Assembly (NCBI RefSeq): GCF_002723835.1
Contig: NZ_BEWG01000062.1
Coordinates: forward strand, 2,167-65,330
Length of the DNA: 63,164 nucleotides
Direction: 5' to 3'
From: Mycobacterium sp. shizuoka-1
GTDB lineage: Bacteria > Actinomycetota > Actinomycetes > Mycobacteriales > Mycobacteriaceae
This document shows, one piece after another, positions 1 through 7,018 of this stretch. Within the stretch, counting starts at the first letter, position 1. Each line of letters begins with the position of its first letter. Position numbers and translations under genes: made by a program. The notes beneath the pieces are model-generated. The model did no database searches, was not told the DNA's origin, and saw only the letters and a list, made by a program, of their open reading frames with translations.

Positions 1-13
1 ACTTCTTTCTGTC

Positions 14-457
14 TCAGCTGGCCGGGTAGAAGTCGTTCCCGTTGCCCCAGTCGCCGGAATGCATGGATCCCGGCTGCCAGCCCTGCGCGCCGAGGCACAG
101 CATCGGCAGCCCATCGGGCGACTGCGCCGCGGCCTGCGACCCCGGACACGGCGAGCCGACGGCCTGCACGCCGTAGATCTTGGGTGAGAGCACCCAGAAG
201 CCGACCCCCTCGGGCGGGCGGTCCATCCCGATCGGTGACTGGCCCGGAATCCAGTGGCAGGCCAACGGCTCGCCACCGGGACCGCGGCCGAAGACGAACC
301 GGTCCCAGCGGTAGCACGGTGCGTTCAGGTAGGCGTCGTAGCTCATTCCCGGCGGGTCGCCCGGGAACGGCCCGTGGGGTTCGTCGGCTACGGCAGTCGG
401 TGCCACTGACAGCGCGCTGCCTGCGACGGCCGCTGCGATGACGAATTCGCGGAGCAT
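14..457 (-). CDS. Secreted conserved mycobacterial protein, unknown function
   Basis: 147-residue exported protein of unknown function. The N-terminus has a classical Sec signal peptide: Arg3, then a hydrophobic Ala/Val stretch, with a likely cleavage after AVA at about residue 24. The mature part is Gly/Pro/Trp-rich and has four cysteines (about residues 48, 67, 104 and 121) that could form two disulfides outside the cytoplasm. There is no enzymatic motif that I recognise. It resembles the many small secreted proteins of mycobacteria. It stands alone, divergent from the STAS/ANTAR pair, with 13 bases of unannotated sequence on the left edge. Confidence 0.75.
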   Translation of the reverse strand: MLREFVIAAAVAGSALSVAPTAVADEPHGPFPGDPPGMSYDAYLNAPCYRWDRFVFGRGPGGEPLACHWIPGQSPIGMDRPPEGVGFWVLSPKIYGVQAVGSPCPGSQAAAQSPDGLPMLCLGAQGWQPGSMHSGDWGNGNDFYPAS

Positions 458-854
458 CTATCCACCCTCTAGGTCTCTACCGCCGGGCCCTGTGCCCCCG
501 CCGGCCCTGCGCTGAGCCTAACGGGTGGGACAGGTGTGCTTCCGGTGAAACTCCAAACGCGCGCCGCCGGGCAGCAAACCCGCCCCGGCCGGTGGCCAGG
601 GCGGCCTCGGTGCGCAGTGCGGTGCCGCCGATGGCTCGTTGCGCACCGAAGCTTGCTAAGCTGCGGCGATTACGTCGTCGGGGGTGACAAGGACGACGGG
701 AGTATTCCGTGGCAAAGGCACGTGCCGCTATTTGCGCTGCCCACATAATCACGACACCGACCGACTCGGTCGGGCATACAGTTGTGCTGACCGCGTTGCC
801 GGGGACCGCCGCTGAGGGTGGGACCACCGTCGAGAACCTCGAGGAGTCGCGCTG
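458..854. other. Intergenic region, no gene supported
   Basis: 397-base divergent gap between the secreted protein and the STAS gene. Short frames exist on both strands, but their products are Arg/Pro/Ala-rich shadows with no plausible ribosome site or domain. A purine-rich GAGGAG lies just before the STAS start at 855. I looked for a SigF-type promoter (GTTT, about 16 bases, GGGTAT) because of the STAS gene and found no convincing match. Confidence 0.6.
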
Positions 855-1166
855 ATGGCGGAGGCCCAGTTCCGGGTCGCTGTGGTTGCCGATGCGGAGT
901 CGCCGCACGTGGTCGCCGCCGGTGAGATCGACCTGGCCAACGTCACCCGGTTCCAGGAGGCCATGACCAAGGCCGCGGAGGGCGCCGCCACCCTGACCGT
1001 CGACCTGGCCGGGGTGAGCTATTGCGACAGCGCGGCGGTGCGCGCCCTGTTCGCCCTGGCCGCCACCACGGCGCTGACCATGATCGTGGCCGCGGAAGGA
1101 CCCATCAGGACGCTGCTGGGGATCTCCGGCCTCGACCGGGTGGCCACCGTCGTGGTCCGGGATTGA
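855..1166 (+). CDS. STAS-domain anti-sigma factor antagonist-like protein
   Basis: 103-residue single-domain protein of the SpoIIAA/RsbV-like STAS family. These proteins bind and sequester anti-sigma kinases. The fold signature is visible: beta strands around residues 8-25, the segment VDLAGVSYCDS and then helix AAVRALFAL. Ser59, in the CDS motif, occupies the usual phosphorylation position, so switch-kinase control is plausible. The ATG follows GAGGAG at a good distance. It is eight bases upstream of an ANTAR protein, so the two are probably co-transcribed and link partner switching to RNA-level antitermination. The partner anti-sigma factor is not in the window. Confidence 0.85.
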   Translation: MAEAQFRVAVVADAESPHVVAAGEIDLANVTRFQEAMTKAAEGAATLTVDLAGVSYCDSAAVRALFALAATTALTMIVAAEGPIRTLLGISGLDRVATVVVRD

Positions 1167-1174
1167 GGCGCACC

Positions 1175-2011
1175 ATGCCGGTCCCCGAATTCCACCCGCG
1201 CGACCTGTCCGAGCAGGGTGAGCTGTTCTCCCGGATCCTCGAGCGGGTCCACCTCGACGTGCCGGACGCGGTCGGGCTGGCGATCACGGTCCACGATCGG
1301 CGCCTCGACGAGGACGAGATGACGATCCTCGCCGACCGGGGCTACGGCGGCGAGATCGTCGGGGCCCAGCTGGACGGGTTGGGCGGCCCGGTCATCGACG
1401 CCTTCGTGCACCAGATGCCGGTGCTGAGCCTGGACCTGTGGGCCGACGAGCGCTGGCCGCAGCTCAGCCTGCCGGCCATGGAGGCCCGGGCCCCCGAACA
1501 CAGCGCGGCCTGGCGGGAGGTTCGCGGCTGCGTCGCGGTGCCCGGGGTCTGGAAGGCCGAAGGCACTGTGGTGTTGTCGTGCACGTTGGACCGGCCGGCC
1601 ACCGCGGGCACCGTGACCACCCTGATCGGCTATGAGCAGCTGGTCTGCTCGGCGATGGTGTCGGCAGGAGCCGAGGACGTCACCGCGATCGCCGACATGC
1701 TGGCGGTGCTGCAGTCCCGCGGGGCCATCGAGCAGGCCAAGGGCGCGATCATGGGGCGATTGGGTTGTGACGCGGACACCGCGTGGGCCACCCTGCGCCG
1801 GGCCAGCCACGAGTCCAACGTGAAGCTGCGGGCGCTGGCGGTGGCCCTGGTGGAACACATCAGCGGGGCGCCGGCCGAGCAGCCGGTCGCCGGCTCACCC
1901 ATCGTTCCCACCGATGCGGCCCGGCACGCGGCGGGACTGTTGTGGGCGGTGCTCACCCCGGAGTCGACCCCGATCACACCGGCTGACAAGGCTGCCGACC
2001 CCGCGGGGTGA
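1175..2011 (+). CDS. GAF-like/ANTAR-domain RNA-binding regulator
   Basis: 278-residue protein with an N-terminal sensor region (about 20-165, GAF-like in pattern, no ligand motif recognised) and a C-terminal ANTAR domain (about 173-230). In the ANTAR domain the segment SRGAIEQAKGAIMGRLG is typical, as are the later Ala and aromatic positions. ANTAR domains bind paired hairpins in mRNA leaders and prevent termination. The start is the ATG eight bases after the STAS stop; a longer in-frame extension would overlap the STAS gene and lacks family similarity. The 48-residue tail after the ANTAR domain is Pro/Ala-rich. No ANTAR target hairpin pair was identified nearby. Confidence 0.85.
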   Translation: MPVPEFHPRDLSEQGELFSRILERVHLDVPDAVGLAITVHDRRLDEDEMTILADRGYGGEIVGAQLDGLGGPVIDAFVHQMPVLSLDLWADERWPQLSLPAMEARAPEHSAAWREVRGCVAVPGVWKAEGTVVLSCTLDRPATAGTVTTLIGYEQLVCSAMVSAGAEDVTAIADMLAVLQSRGAIEQAKGAIMGRLGCDADTAWATLRRASHESNVKLRALAVALVEHISGAPAEQPVAGSPIVPTDAARHAAGLLWAVLTPESTPITPADKAADPAG

Positions 2012-2119
2012 GCAGTATCTCGGCCGATTACTCGGGGAAACGCCGCTGCGGCAGCACCGAAATCGCCGCCGGAGGTGGTTCGCTTAGGCGTGTCACGCCG
2101 CAGCAGCCGGAGGAAACCG

Positions 2120-2782
2120 ATGGACCCGCATCACCGCTCATCGTCGTCGAGATTGTTGCCGTGGCTGGCCGCCGGCGGGGTGCTGGCCGCGGCCGGGTTG
2201 GTGGTCGGGGTGACGGTGACGTCGGGCTCGTCGGACACGCTGCCCGTCGCGCAGGCCGCCCCGTCCACGTCGACGACAGCGACGTCATCGACGAGCGCGA
2301 CGACCACGACGAGCGCGACGACCACGACCTCGGGTGCACCGGTGTCATATCAGGCCGACTCGCGCGGCTATGTCGACACCGGGGCGCGCTGCGACGAGAA
2401 CCAGACGTTGATGGCCTATGGCCGCACCACCAAGTCGCTGGTGGTGATCTGCGTGAACGCCGACGGTGGCCTGGAGTACCGGGGCGTGCGCCTGTCCGAC
2501 AACGCGCCCCTGCACCTGCCGATCACCCGCAGCTCGGACGGCACGCTGGTGGCCTCCAACGACGGTGTGACGTATGCGGTTTCGCCCACCCAGATCCTGG
2601 TCTCCTCGGGCGACGACGTGATCTACAAGGACTCGTGGATCGAGTTCCGCGAACCCAGCTTCTCGCAGGCGACCACGTCGTCGACGGCAACCACGTCGGG
2701 CACCGCGACCACCACGGTCAGCACCACCACGGTGACGGTGACGACGTCGGTCACCCCGACCACGACCAAGCCGGCGGGCTAG
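2120..2782 (+). CDS. Thr-rich membrane-anchored exported protein
   Basis: 220-residue protein. The start is the ATG preceded by GGAGGA, chosen over an upstream GTG-type extension. After a short Arg/Ser-rich cytoplasmic tail there is one hydrophobic segment (about residues 12-32), then a Ser/Thr linker, a compact domain of about 100 residues with two cysteines, and a second Thr-rich tail made of repeated TTV/TTS units. The layout suggests an outward-facing domain held away from the membrane by O-glycosylatable linkers. Function unknown. It converges with the SDR gene across only 12 bases. Confidence 0.7.
   Translation: MDPHHRSSSSRLLPWLAAGGVLAAAGLVVGVTVTSGSSDTLPVAQAAPSTSTTATSSTSATTTTSATTTTSGAPVSYQADSRGYVDTGARCDENQTLMAYGRTTKSLVVICVNADGGLEYRGVRLSDNAPLHLPITRSSDGTLVASNDGVTYAVSPTQILVSSGDDVIYKDSWIEFREPSFSQATTSSTATTSGTATTTVSTTTVTVTTSVTPTTTKPAG
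2291..2326 (+). repeat. 18-bp tandem duplication in Thr-rich linker
   Basis: Two perfect head-to-tail copies of an 18-base unit (2291-2308 and 2309-2326), in frame. They code for a Thr/Ser/Ala-rich hexapeptide in the linker of the anchored protein. The copies look like a slippage product within a linker that tolerates length change. Confidence 0.9.
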
Positions 2783-2794
2783 CCGGGGTAGCCC

Positions 2795-3505
2795 TCAGGT
2801 GTTGCGGCCGCCGTTGACGCCGAGGATCTGGCCGGTGATGTAGCCGGCCTCCTCCGAGATGAAGAAGGCGCACGCCGCGGCGATGTCCTCGGGCCGGCCG
2901 ATCCGGCGCACCGGGGTGCGTTCGATGTTTGCCGCGACGTCGCCCAGGTTGCCGCGAGCTTCGGCCTGACGCAGCATTGGGGTGTCGATGAAGCCCGGCG
3001 GTACCGCGTTGACCGTGATTCCGGCCGGACCGTATTCCAGGGCAAGGCTTTTCGTCAGGCCATTGACCCCGGACTTGGCGGCGACATAGGCCGACATGTA
3101 CGGGACGCCGGAATGGGTGCTCGACGAGGAGATGTTGACGATGCGGCCCCAGCCCGCCTCGATCATGTCGGGCAGCACGGCCTGGATGGTGTGGAAGACG
3201 CCGTGCAGGTTGATGTCGATGATGGTCTTCCACTGTTCGAACGTCAGGTCGGTGAAGCGGCGGAAGCTGTCCTTGCCCGCGGCGTTGACCAGGATGGTGA
3301 CCGGCCCCAACGCGGCATGGATGGCGGCGAGTGCGACGTCGATCTGGGCCCGGTCGGTGACGTCGGCGACGTAGCTGAACTCGGCGTCGCAGGGATTGAG
3401 ATCGATGATGGCCACCCGGTAACCGTCGGCTCGCAGCCGATCGGCCACCGCCGCACCGATTCCCGAACCGCCGCCGGTCACCAACGCGGTCTTCGTGATG
3501 GGCAC
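2795..3505 (-). CDS. SDR family NAD(P)-dependent oxidoreductase
   Basis: 236-residue classical short-chain dehydrogenase. The nucleotide-binding motif TGGGSGIG is at residues 10-17, NAAG at 74-77, the catalytic Ser in the NISSSS stretch near 126-129, and Tyr140-x3-Lys144 complete the active site. Acidic Asp35 at the end of the second strand favours NAD over NADP. It likely interconverts an alcohol and a ketone. It lies 54 bases downstream of a TetR gene in the same direction and is divergent from a P450-ferredoxin operon, so an oxidation route from hydroxylation to ketone is plausible. The substrate is unknown. Confidence 0.9.
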   Translation of the reverse strand: MPITKTALVTGGGSGIGAAVADRLRADGYRVAIIDLNPCDAEFSYVADVTDRAQIDVALAAIHAALGPVTILVNAAGKDSFRRFTDLTFEQWKTIIDINLHGVFHTIQAVLPDMIEAGWGRIVNISSSSTHSGVPYMSAYVAAKSGVNGLTKSLALEYGPAGITVNAVPPGFIDTPMLRQAEARGNLGDVAANIERTPVRRIGRPEDIAAACAFFISEEAGYITGQILGVNGGRNT

Positions 3506-3559
3506 AGGCTTCCCCTTTCCGGCGGATGCACCGCCTGGTGGACCAAATATGTTGCGGCT

Positions 3560-4144
3560 CTACGAGTTTCGTCGTGGGGCGCGCAAGCCCAGCGCGCGAC
3601 GGCCGGTCTCGACGAGGCGGGCGTGCAGCCACTCGTCGTCGGCCTCGCGCTTGGGGTCGGCCGACCCGGCGATCCCGGCGAAGACGAACTGGGCCCGGAT
3701 GAACCCGTCCGGGCCGGGATGAACGTCGGCGAGCAGCGCCATCTGCCGGGCGATCATGTGCGTCCACTCGCGGTTGCTCTTCAGCACCGTGTGCACGCTG
3801 GGGTCGGACGCCAGCACCGACACCAGCATCGGATTCTCCACGGCAAGGCGGGCGTAACCGCTCAGCATGCGTTCGGCGCGGGCGTGCACGCCACGCTGGC
3901 GTTCCGCGTCGTCCACCACCACGGCCAGCTTGTCGATGATCGGCTCGAGGACCGCGGTCAGCAGCTGTTCGCGGGTCCGAAAGTGGTGGTAGATCGCCGC
4001 TTTGGTGAAGCCGAGTTCGTCGGCGATCATCTGCAGCGAGGTGCCGGCGTAGCTGTGCCGGATGAACAGCGCGATCGCCGCGTCGACGAGCCGCTGGCGG
4101 GTGTCCGGGCCCGGGCCGGTACTGACCACCGCGACTGCACTCAC
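3560..4144 (-). CDS. TetR family transcriptional regulator
   Basis: 194-residue TetR-type repressor. The N-terminal helix-turn-helix (about 15-62) is clear, with the pattern TSLQMIADELGFTKAAIYHH. The C-terminal ligand domain is variable and gives no ligand clue. The gene starts 111 bases from the divergent P450 gene, and the space between carries three copies of a TACGATCG-type element. It therefore most likely represses both itself (with the SDR) and the P450-ferredoxin operon, and would be released by the pathway substrate or a derivative. Confidence 0.9.
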   Translation of the reverse strand: MSAVAVVSTGPGPDTRQRLVDAAIALFIRHSYAGTSLQMIADELGFTKAAIYHHFRTREQLLTAVLEPIIDKLAVVVDDAERQRGVHARAERMLSGYARLAVENPMLVSVLASDPSVHTVLKSNREWTHMIARQMALLADVHPGPDGFIRAQFVFAGIAGSADPKREADDEWLHARLVETGRRALGLRAPRRNS

Positions 4145-4167
4145 CGCCGACTCCCTTGCTTCAGCTT

Positions 4168-4226
4168 TACGATCGGCTAGTAATCTACCATACGATCGAC
4201 TAGCATCGCCCTTGCCGATCGTATAG
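4168..4226. promoter_or_regulatory. Triple TACGATCG operator between TetR and P450 genes
   Basis: Three copies of a shared element lie in the divergent promoter. TACGATCGGCTAG at 4168-4180 and TACGATCGACTAG at 4191-4203 are direct repeats 23 bases apart. CGATCGTATAG at 4216-4226 is the inverted version. Each core holds the palindrome CGATCG. The 23-base register places the first two copies on nearly the same helix face. This is the expected location for autoregulation by the adjacent TetR protein. Confidence 0.65.
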
Positions 4227-4255
4227 TGGCGTGCTCACCGTGAAGGGACCCCTCA

Positions 4256-5530
4256 GTGACCGATAGCCCGGACTTCTTCACCGACCGCGGTCTTGTCGCC
4301 GACCCGTACCCCTACCTGGGAGCCCTGCAGGCACGCTGCCCCGTGTCGCGGGAGCCGCACCACGGCGTGTGGATGGTCACCGGCTGGGAGGAGGCCACCG
4401 AGGTGGCCGGCGACGCGGACCGGTTCTCCTCGTGCATCGCGGTGACCGGTCCGTTCCCCGGGTTCCCGGTCCCTGTCGAGGGCCGCGACGATGTCGCCGA
4501 ACTCATTGCCGCACACCGCGATGAGCTGCCGTTCAACGACCAGCTGCCCGCGCTGGATCCGCCGGTGCACACCGATCATCGTGCGCTGCTGATGCGGCTC
4601 ATCACCCCCAAGCGGCTCAAGGAGAACGAGGACGCGATGTGGGCGATGGTCGACCGTGCCCTCGACGACTACCTCGTCGGTTCGGGTGGCGAGCTGATTT
4701 CCGGTTTCGCCCAACCTTTTACGTTGATGGTCATCGCCGACCTGCTCGGGGTCCCCGACGCCGACCGCGACGAGTTCCTGGCCGAGATGCGCAGCGGTGC
4801 GCACCACGGCGGCGGCATCGGCAGCGTCAAGGGCGAGAGCCTGGCCAAGTCGCCGCTGGAGTACCTCTACGACAAGTTCATCGCCTACATCGACGATCGG
4901 CGCGCCGCTCCGCGTGGTGACGTCCTGTCCGAAATGGCCGCGGCGACCTTCCCCGACGGGTCGGTGCCCGATCCCGGCGACGTGGCCCGGGTGGCCGCCA
5001 ACCTCTACACCGCAGGTCAGGAGACCACCGTCCGGCTGCTCAGCGCCGCACTGCAGATCCTGGGCGACCACCCCGCCATCCAGCAGCAGTTGCGTGCCGA
5101 CCGCGCCGGGGTTGGCAACTTCATCGAGGAGGCGCTGCGCTTCGAGAGCCCGGTCAAGGGCGACTTCCGGCTGTCCACGCGGCCGGTGACCCTCGGTGGG
5201 GTGGACGTGCCGTCCGGTGCGACGTTGATGGTCGTCAACGCCGCGGCCAACCGCGATCCGCGCCGCTTCACCGATCCCAACACCTTCGACCCGGCCCGGT
5301 CGAATGCCCGCCAGCACATCGCATTCGGCCGCGGCATCCACACCTGCCCGGGTGCTCCCCTGGCCCGAGCCGAAGCCCGGGTGGCCATCGAGCGACTGCT
5401 CGATCGCACCACGGACATCCGGATCAGCACCGAGCACCACGGGCCCGCCGACGCACGCGCCTATCACTACGTGCCCACCTACATCCTGCGCGGGCTCACC
5501 GAGTTGCACCTGGAGTTCGATCTGTCATGA
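4256..5530 (+). CDS. Cytochrome P450, family not assigned
   Basis: 424-residue soluble bacterial P450. The I-helix oxygen-activation motif reads AGQETT (253-258), with Gln in a position that varies. ExxR is Glu292-x2-Arg295. The haem loop FGRGIHTCPG places the proximal Cys at 364. The start is GTG with AAGGGA upstream. The stop overlaps the ferredoxin start by four bases (ATGA), so the two are translationally coupled as a P450-redox-partner pair. It is not one of the CYP124/125/140 types found elsewhere in the window. The neighbouring SDR suggests that the product alcohol is oxidised further. Confidence 0.93.
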   Translation: MTDSPDFFTDRGLVADPYPYLGALQARCPVSREPHHGVWMVTGWEEATEVAGDADRFSSCIAVTGPFPGFPVPVEGRDDVAELIAAHRDELPFNDQLPALDPPVHTDHRALLMRLITPKRLKENEDAMWAMVDRALDDYLVGSGGELISGFAQPFTLMVIADLLGVPDADRDEFLAEMRSGAHHGGGIGSVKGESLAKSPLEYLYDKFIAYIDDRRAAPRGDVLSEMAAATFPDGSVPDPGDVARVAANLYTAGQETTVRLLSAALQILGDHPAIQQQLRADRAGVGNFIEEALRFESPVKGDFRLSTRPVTLGGVDVPSGATLMVVNAAANRDPRRFTDPNTFDPARSNARQHIAFGRGIHTCPGAPLARAEARVAIERLLDRTTDIRISTEHHGPADARAYHYVPTYILRGLTELHLEFDLS

Positions 5531-5715
5531 AAGCCGGTATCGACGACGGACGCTGCCGGGGACACGGCGTGTGCACCACCCTTTGTCCGCAGGTTTTCGC
5601 CATGACCGACGACGGCTATGCCGAGGCGATCCTCGACGAGGTGCCCCCCGAGCTCGAGGCCACCGCCCGCGAGGCCGCCGACGCCTGCCCGGAGAACGCC
5701 GTCATCCTCGACTGA
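5527..5715 (+). CDS. Single-cluster ferredoxin with CxxH motif (P450 redox partner)
   Basis: 62-residue ferredoxin that would pass electrons to the co-transcribed P450. The cluster ligands follow C10-x2-H13-x2-C16 ... C54-P. A His stands where a [4Fe-4S] protein has its second Cys. C20 is an additional Cys in the place where many relatives have Ala or Val. Mycobacterial P450 ferredoxins with non-Cys residues at this position are a known group, usually [3Fe-4S]. A reductase is not encoded nearby, so it must be shared from elsewhere. Confidence 0.92.
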   Translation: MKAGIDDGRCRGHGVCTTLCPQVFAMTDDGYAEAILDEVPPELEATAREAADACPENAVILD

Positions 5716-5718
5716 GTT

Positions 5719-5771
5719 GCGATTTCGGCGCGGAAACCGCCGCCCAGCGAACGTGTGCGCGCCGAAATCGC
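5719..5771. terminator. 14-bp perfect inverted repeat between convergent genes
   Basis: GCGATTTCGGCGCG (5719-5732) is repeated exactly as its reverse complement at 5758-5771, with a 25-base loop. It sits between the ferredoxin stop and the convergent stop codon of the next gene. It can fold on either strand and is a good candidate for a bidirectional terminator, although no U-tract follows. Confidence 0.6.
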
Positions 5772-6055
5772 TAGTAGTTCACGATCGAGCGCCAATAGTC
5801 CTCCGGGATTTCGGTATTCGAGCGCAGCACCATCGCCAAGCCGGCGGCCATCGCCACCCCGAGCAGGCCCAGCCACAAGCCGGCCAGCCCGATCGCCACC
5901 CAGAGCGCCGCGGTCAGCGCGGGCCACGGCGACGCCAGCGCGAGCAGTGGCGCGAACAAGAATCCGGTGCCGACGTACCACGCCGAGCCGGCGCGGTCGG
6001 ACTTCAGCACGAAGCGCAGCCAACGTGGAACCGGGTGTGCAGTCGTCGGAGTCAT
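5771..6055 (-). CDS. Small two-helix membrane protein
   Basis: 94-residue protein counted from the ATG giving MTPTTAHP; a longer start is possible but would run towards the operator. Two hydrophobic helices (roughly residues 31-46 and 53-77) are separated by a short turn, with a charged C-terminal tail. No domain recognised. It is divergent from the XRE-type regulator, and the space between them has a strong palindrome, so it is probably a target of that regulator. Confidence 0.7.
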   Translation of the reverse strand: MTPTTAHPVPRWLRFVLKSDRAGSAWYVGTGFLFAPLLALASPWPALTAALWVAIGLAGLWLGLLGVAMAAGLAMVLRSNTEIPEDYWRSIVNY

Positions 6056-6075
6056 ACTGTTCACGGTCCGCGCCG

Positions 6076-6107
6076 CAGGTAAGTGGTGCAATTACCTGCC
6101 AGGTAAT
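6076..6107. promoter_or_regulatory. ATTACCTG-C-CAGGTAAT palindromic operator
   Basis: A perfect 17-base palindrome lies at 6091-6107, with arms ATTACCTG and CAGGTAAT around a central C. A third half-site, CAGGTAA, is at 6076-6082 and forms a second inverted pair with the left arm. The element is centred between the divergent small membrane protein (start 6055) and the XRE regulator (start 6142), where autoregulatory operators are found. Confidence 0.7.
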
Positions 6108-6141
6108 CGCTTTGGGCGCAGGCGTGCGGAATGCTGGCAGG

Positions 6142-6912
6142 GTGGGCGACACGGCATTCGGCGACCTGCTGCGCGACTGGCGGCGCAGGCGTCGGCTCAG
6201 CCAGCTCGAGCTCGCCGTCGAAGCCGAGGTCTCGTCGCGGCATGTCAGCTTCGTCGAGAGCGGGCGCTCGAAGCCGAGCAGGGCGATGGTGCTGCGGCTG
6301 GCGCAGGCGCTCGCGGTACCCCCCCGTGAGCAGAACCACCTGCTGTTGGCAGCCGGACTGGCGCCGGCCTACGCCGAACGAGCCGTTGACGACCCGGCGA
6401 TGGCGGCGGTGCGCGCAGGCATCGACCGGGTGCTGGACGCCTACGACCCCTATCCCTGCCTGGTGCTCGATCGCAACTGGGATGTGCTGCAGGTGAATCC
6501 GGGCACCGCGGTTCTGCTGGAGGGGGTGGCGGCACATCTGCTGGAGGCGCCCAACGCGCTACGCATCGCACTGCACCCCGACGGCCTGGCCCCGCGGATC
6601 CGCAACCTCGCGCAGTGGCGGCACCATCTGTTGACCCGGCTGCGCCGGGAGGCCGACGCCGGGGGTTGCGCGCAGCTGTTGGCCGAGATCGAGGGCTATC
6701 CGGGCGGCGAGGACCCCTCGACCGATCTCGGCGGCGTCGCCGTCCCACTGGAACTGTATCGGCACGACAGCGTGCTGCTGCGGTTCCTGTCGATGGTGAC
6801 GACGTTCGGGACGGCACTGGACCTGACCGCTTCGGAGCTCAGTATCGAGGCGTTCCTGCCCGCGGATGAGGCCACCGCTGCGGCATTGCGCCCGTCGCAA
6901 CCCCGGAAATAG
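6142..6912 (+). CDS. XRE/MmyB-type transcriptional regulator
   Basis: 256-residue regulator. The N-terminal helix-turn-helix (about 3-60) carries the typical segments SQLELAVEAEVSSRHVSFVE and GRSKPSRAMVL. The remainder (about 95-250) follows the MmyB ligand-binding domain pattern, including NWDVLQVNP, a PAS-like fold that can bind a fatty-acid-type ligand in characterised relatives. The GTG at 6142 was chosen because homologues begin a few residues before the first helix; a GTG at 6124 is an alternative. The stop codon overlaps the KstR box of cyp125 by three bases. Confidence 0.85.
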   Translation: MGDTAFGDLLRDWRRRRRLSQLELAVEAEVSSRHVSFVESGRSKPSRAMVLRLAQALAVPPREQNHLLLAAGLAPAYAERAVDDPAMAAVRAGIDRVLDAYDPYPCLVLDRNWDVLQVNPGTAVLLEGVAAHLLEAPNALRIALHPDGLAPRIRNLAQWRHHLLTRLRREADAGGCAQLLAEIEGYPGGEDPSTDLGGVAVPLELYRHDSVLLRFLSMVTTFGTALDLTASELSIEAFLPADEATAAALRPSQPRK

Positions 6913-6923
6913 AACACGTTCCA
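6910..6923 (+). promoter_or_regulatory. KstR box upstream of cyp125
   Basis: TAGAACACGTTCCA fits the KstR consensus TNNAACNNGTTNNA at every defined position. It lies 96 bases before the cyp125 start. In M. tuberculosis cyp125 is a known member of the KstR (cholesterol catabolism) regulon, so de-repression by a cholesterol-derived CoA thioester is expected here. The same 14-mer recurs at 36447-36460. Confidence 0.8.
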
Positions 6924-7018
6924 GTTGTGAGTTTTCCAAAGCCACCACCGAGGTCTCCGTGCGTGGTGTAGGCATGGTTCACCGGGCACTAGAAGACGTC
7001 GTATGGAGGTGCGCTTTT

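Noticed and set aside
477..908. 143-codon minus-strand frame in the first intergenic region
   Set aside because: Arg-rich low-complexity product, overlaps the STAS start, no ribosome site.
2287..2340. Repetitive ACG/ACC DNA that could be mistaken for a CRISPR-like array
   Set aside because: It is an in-frame Thr-rich linker with one 18-bp duplication; there are no spacers or cas genes.
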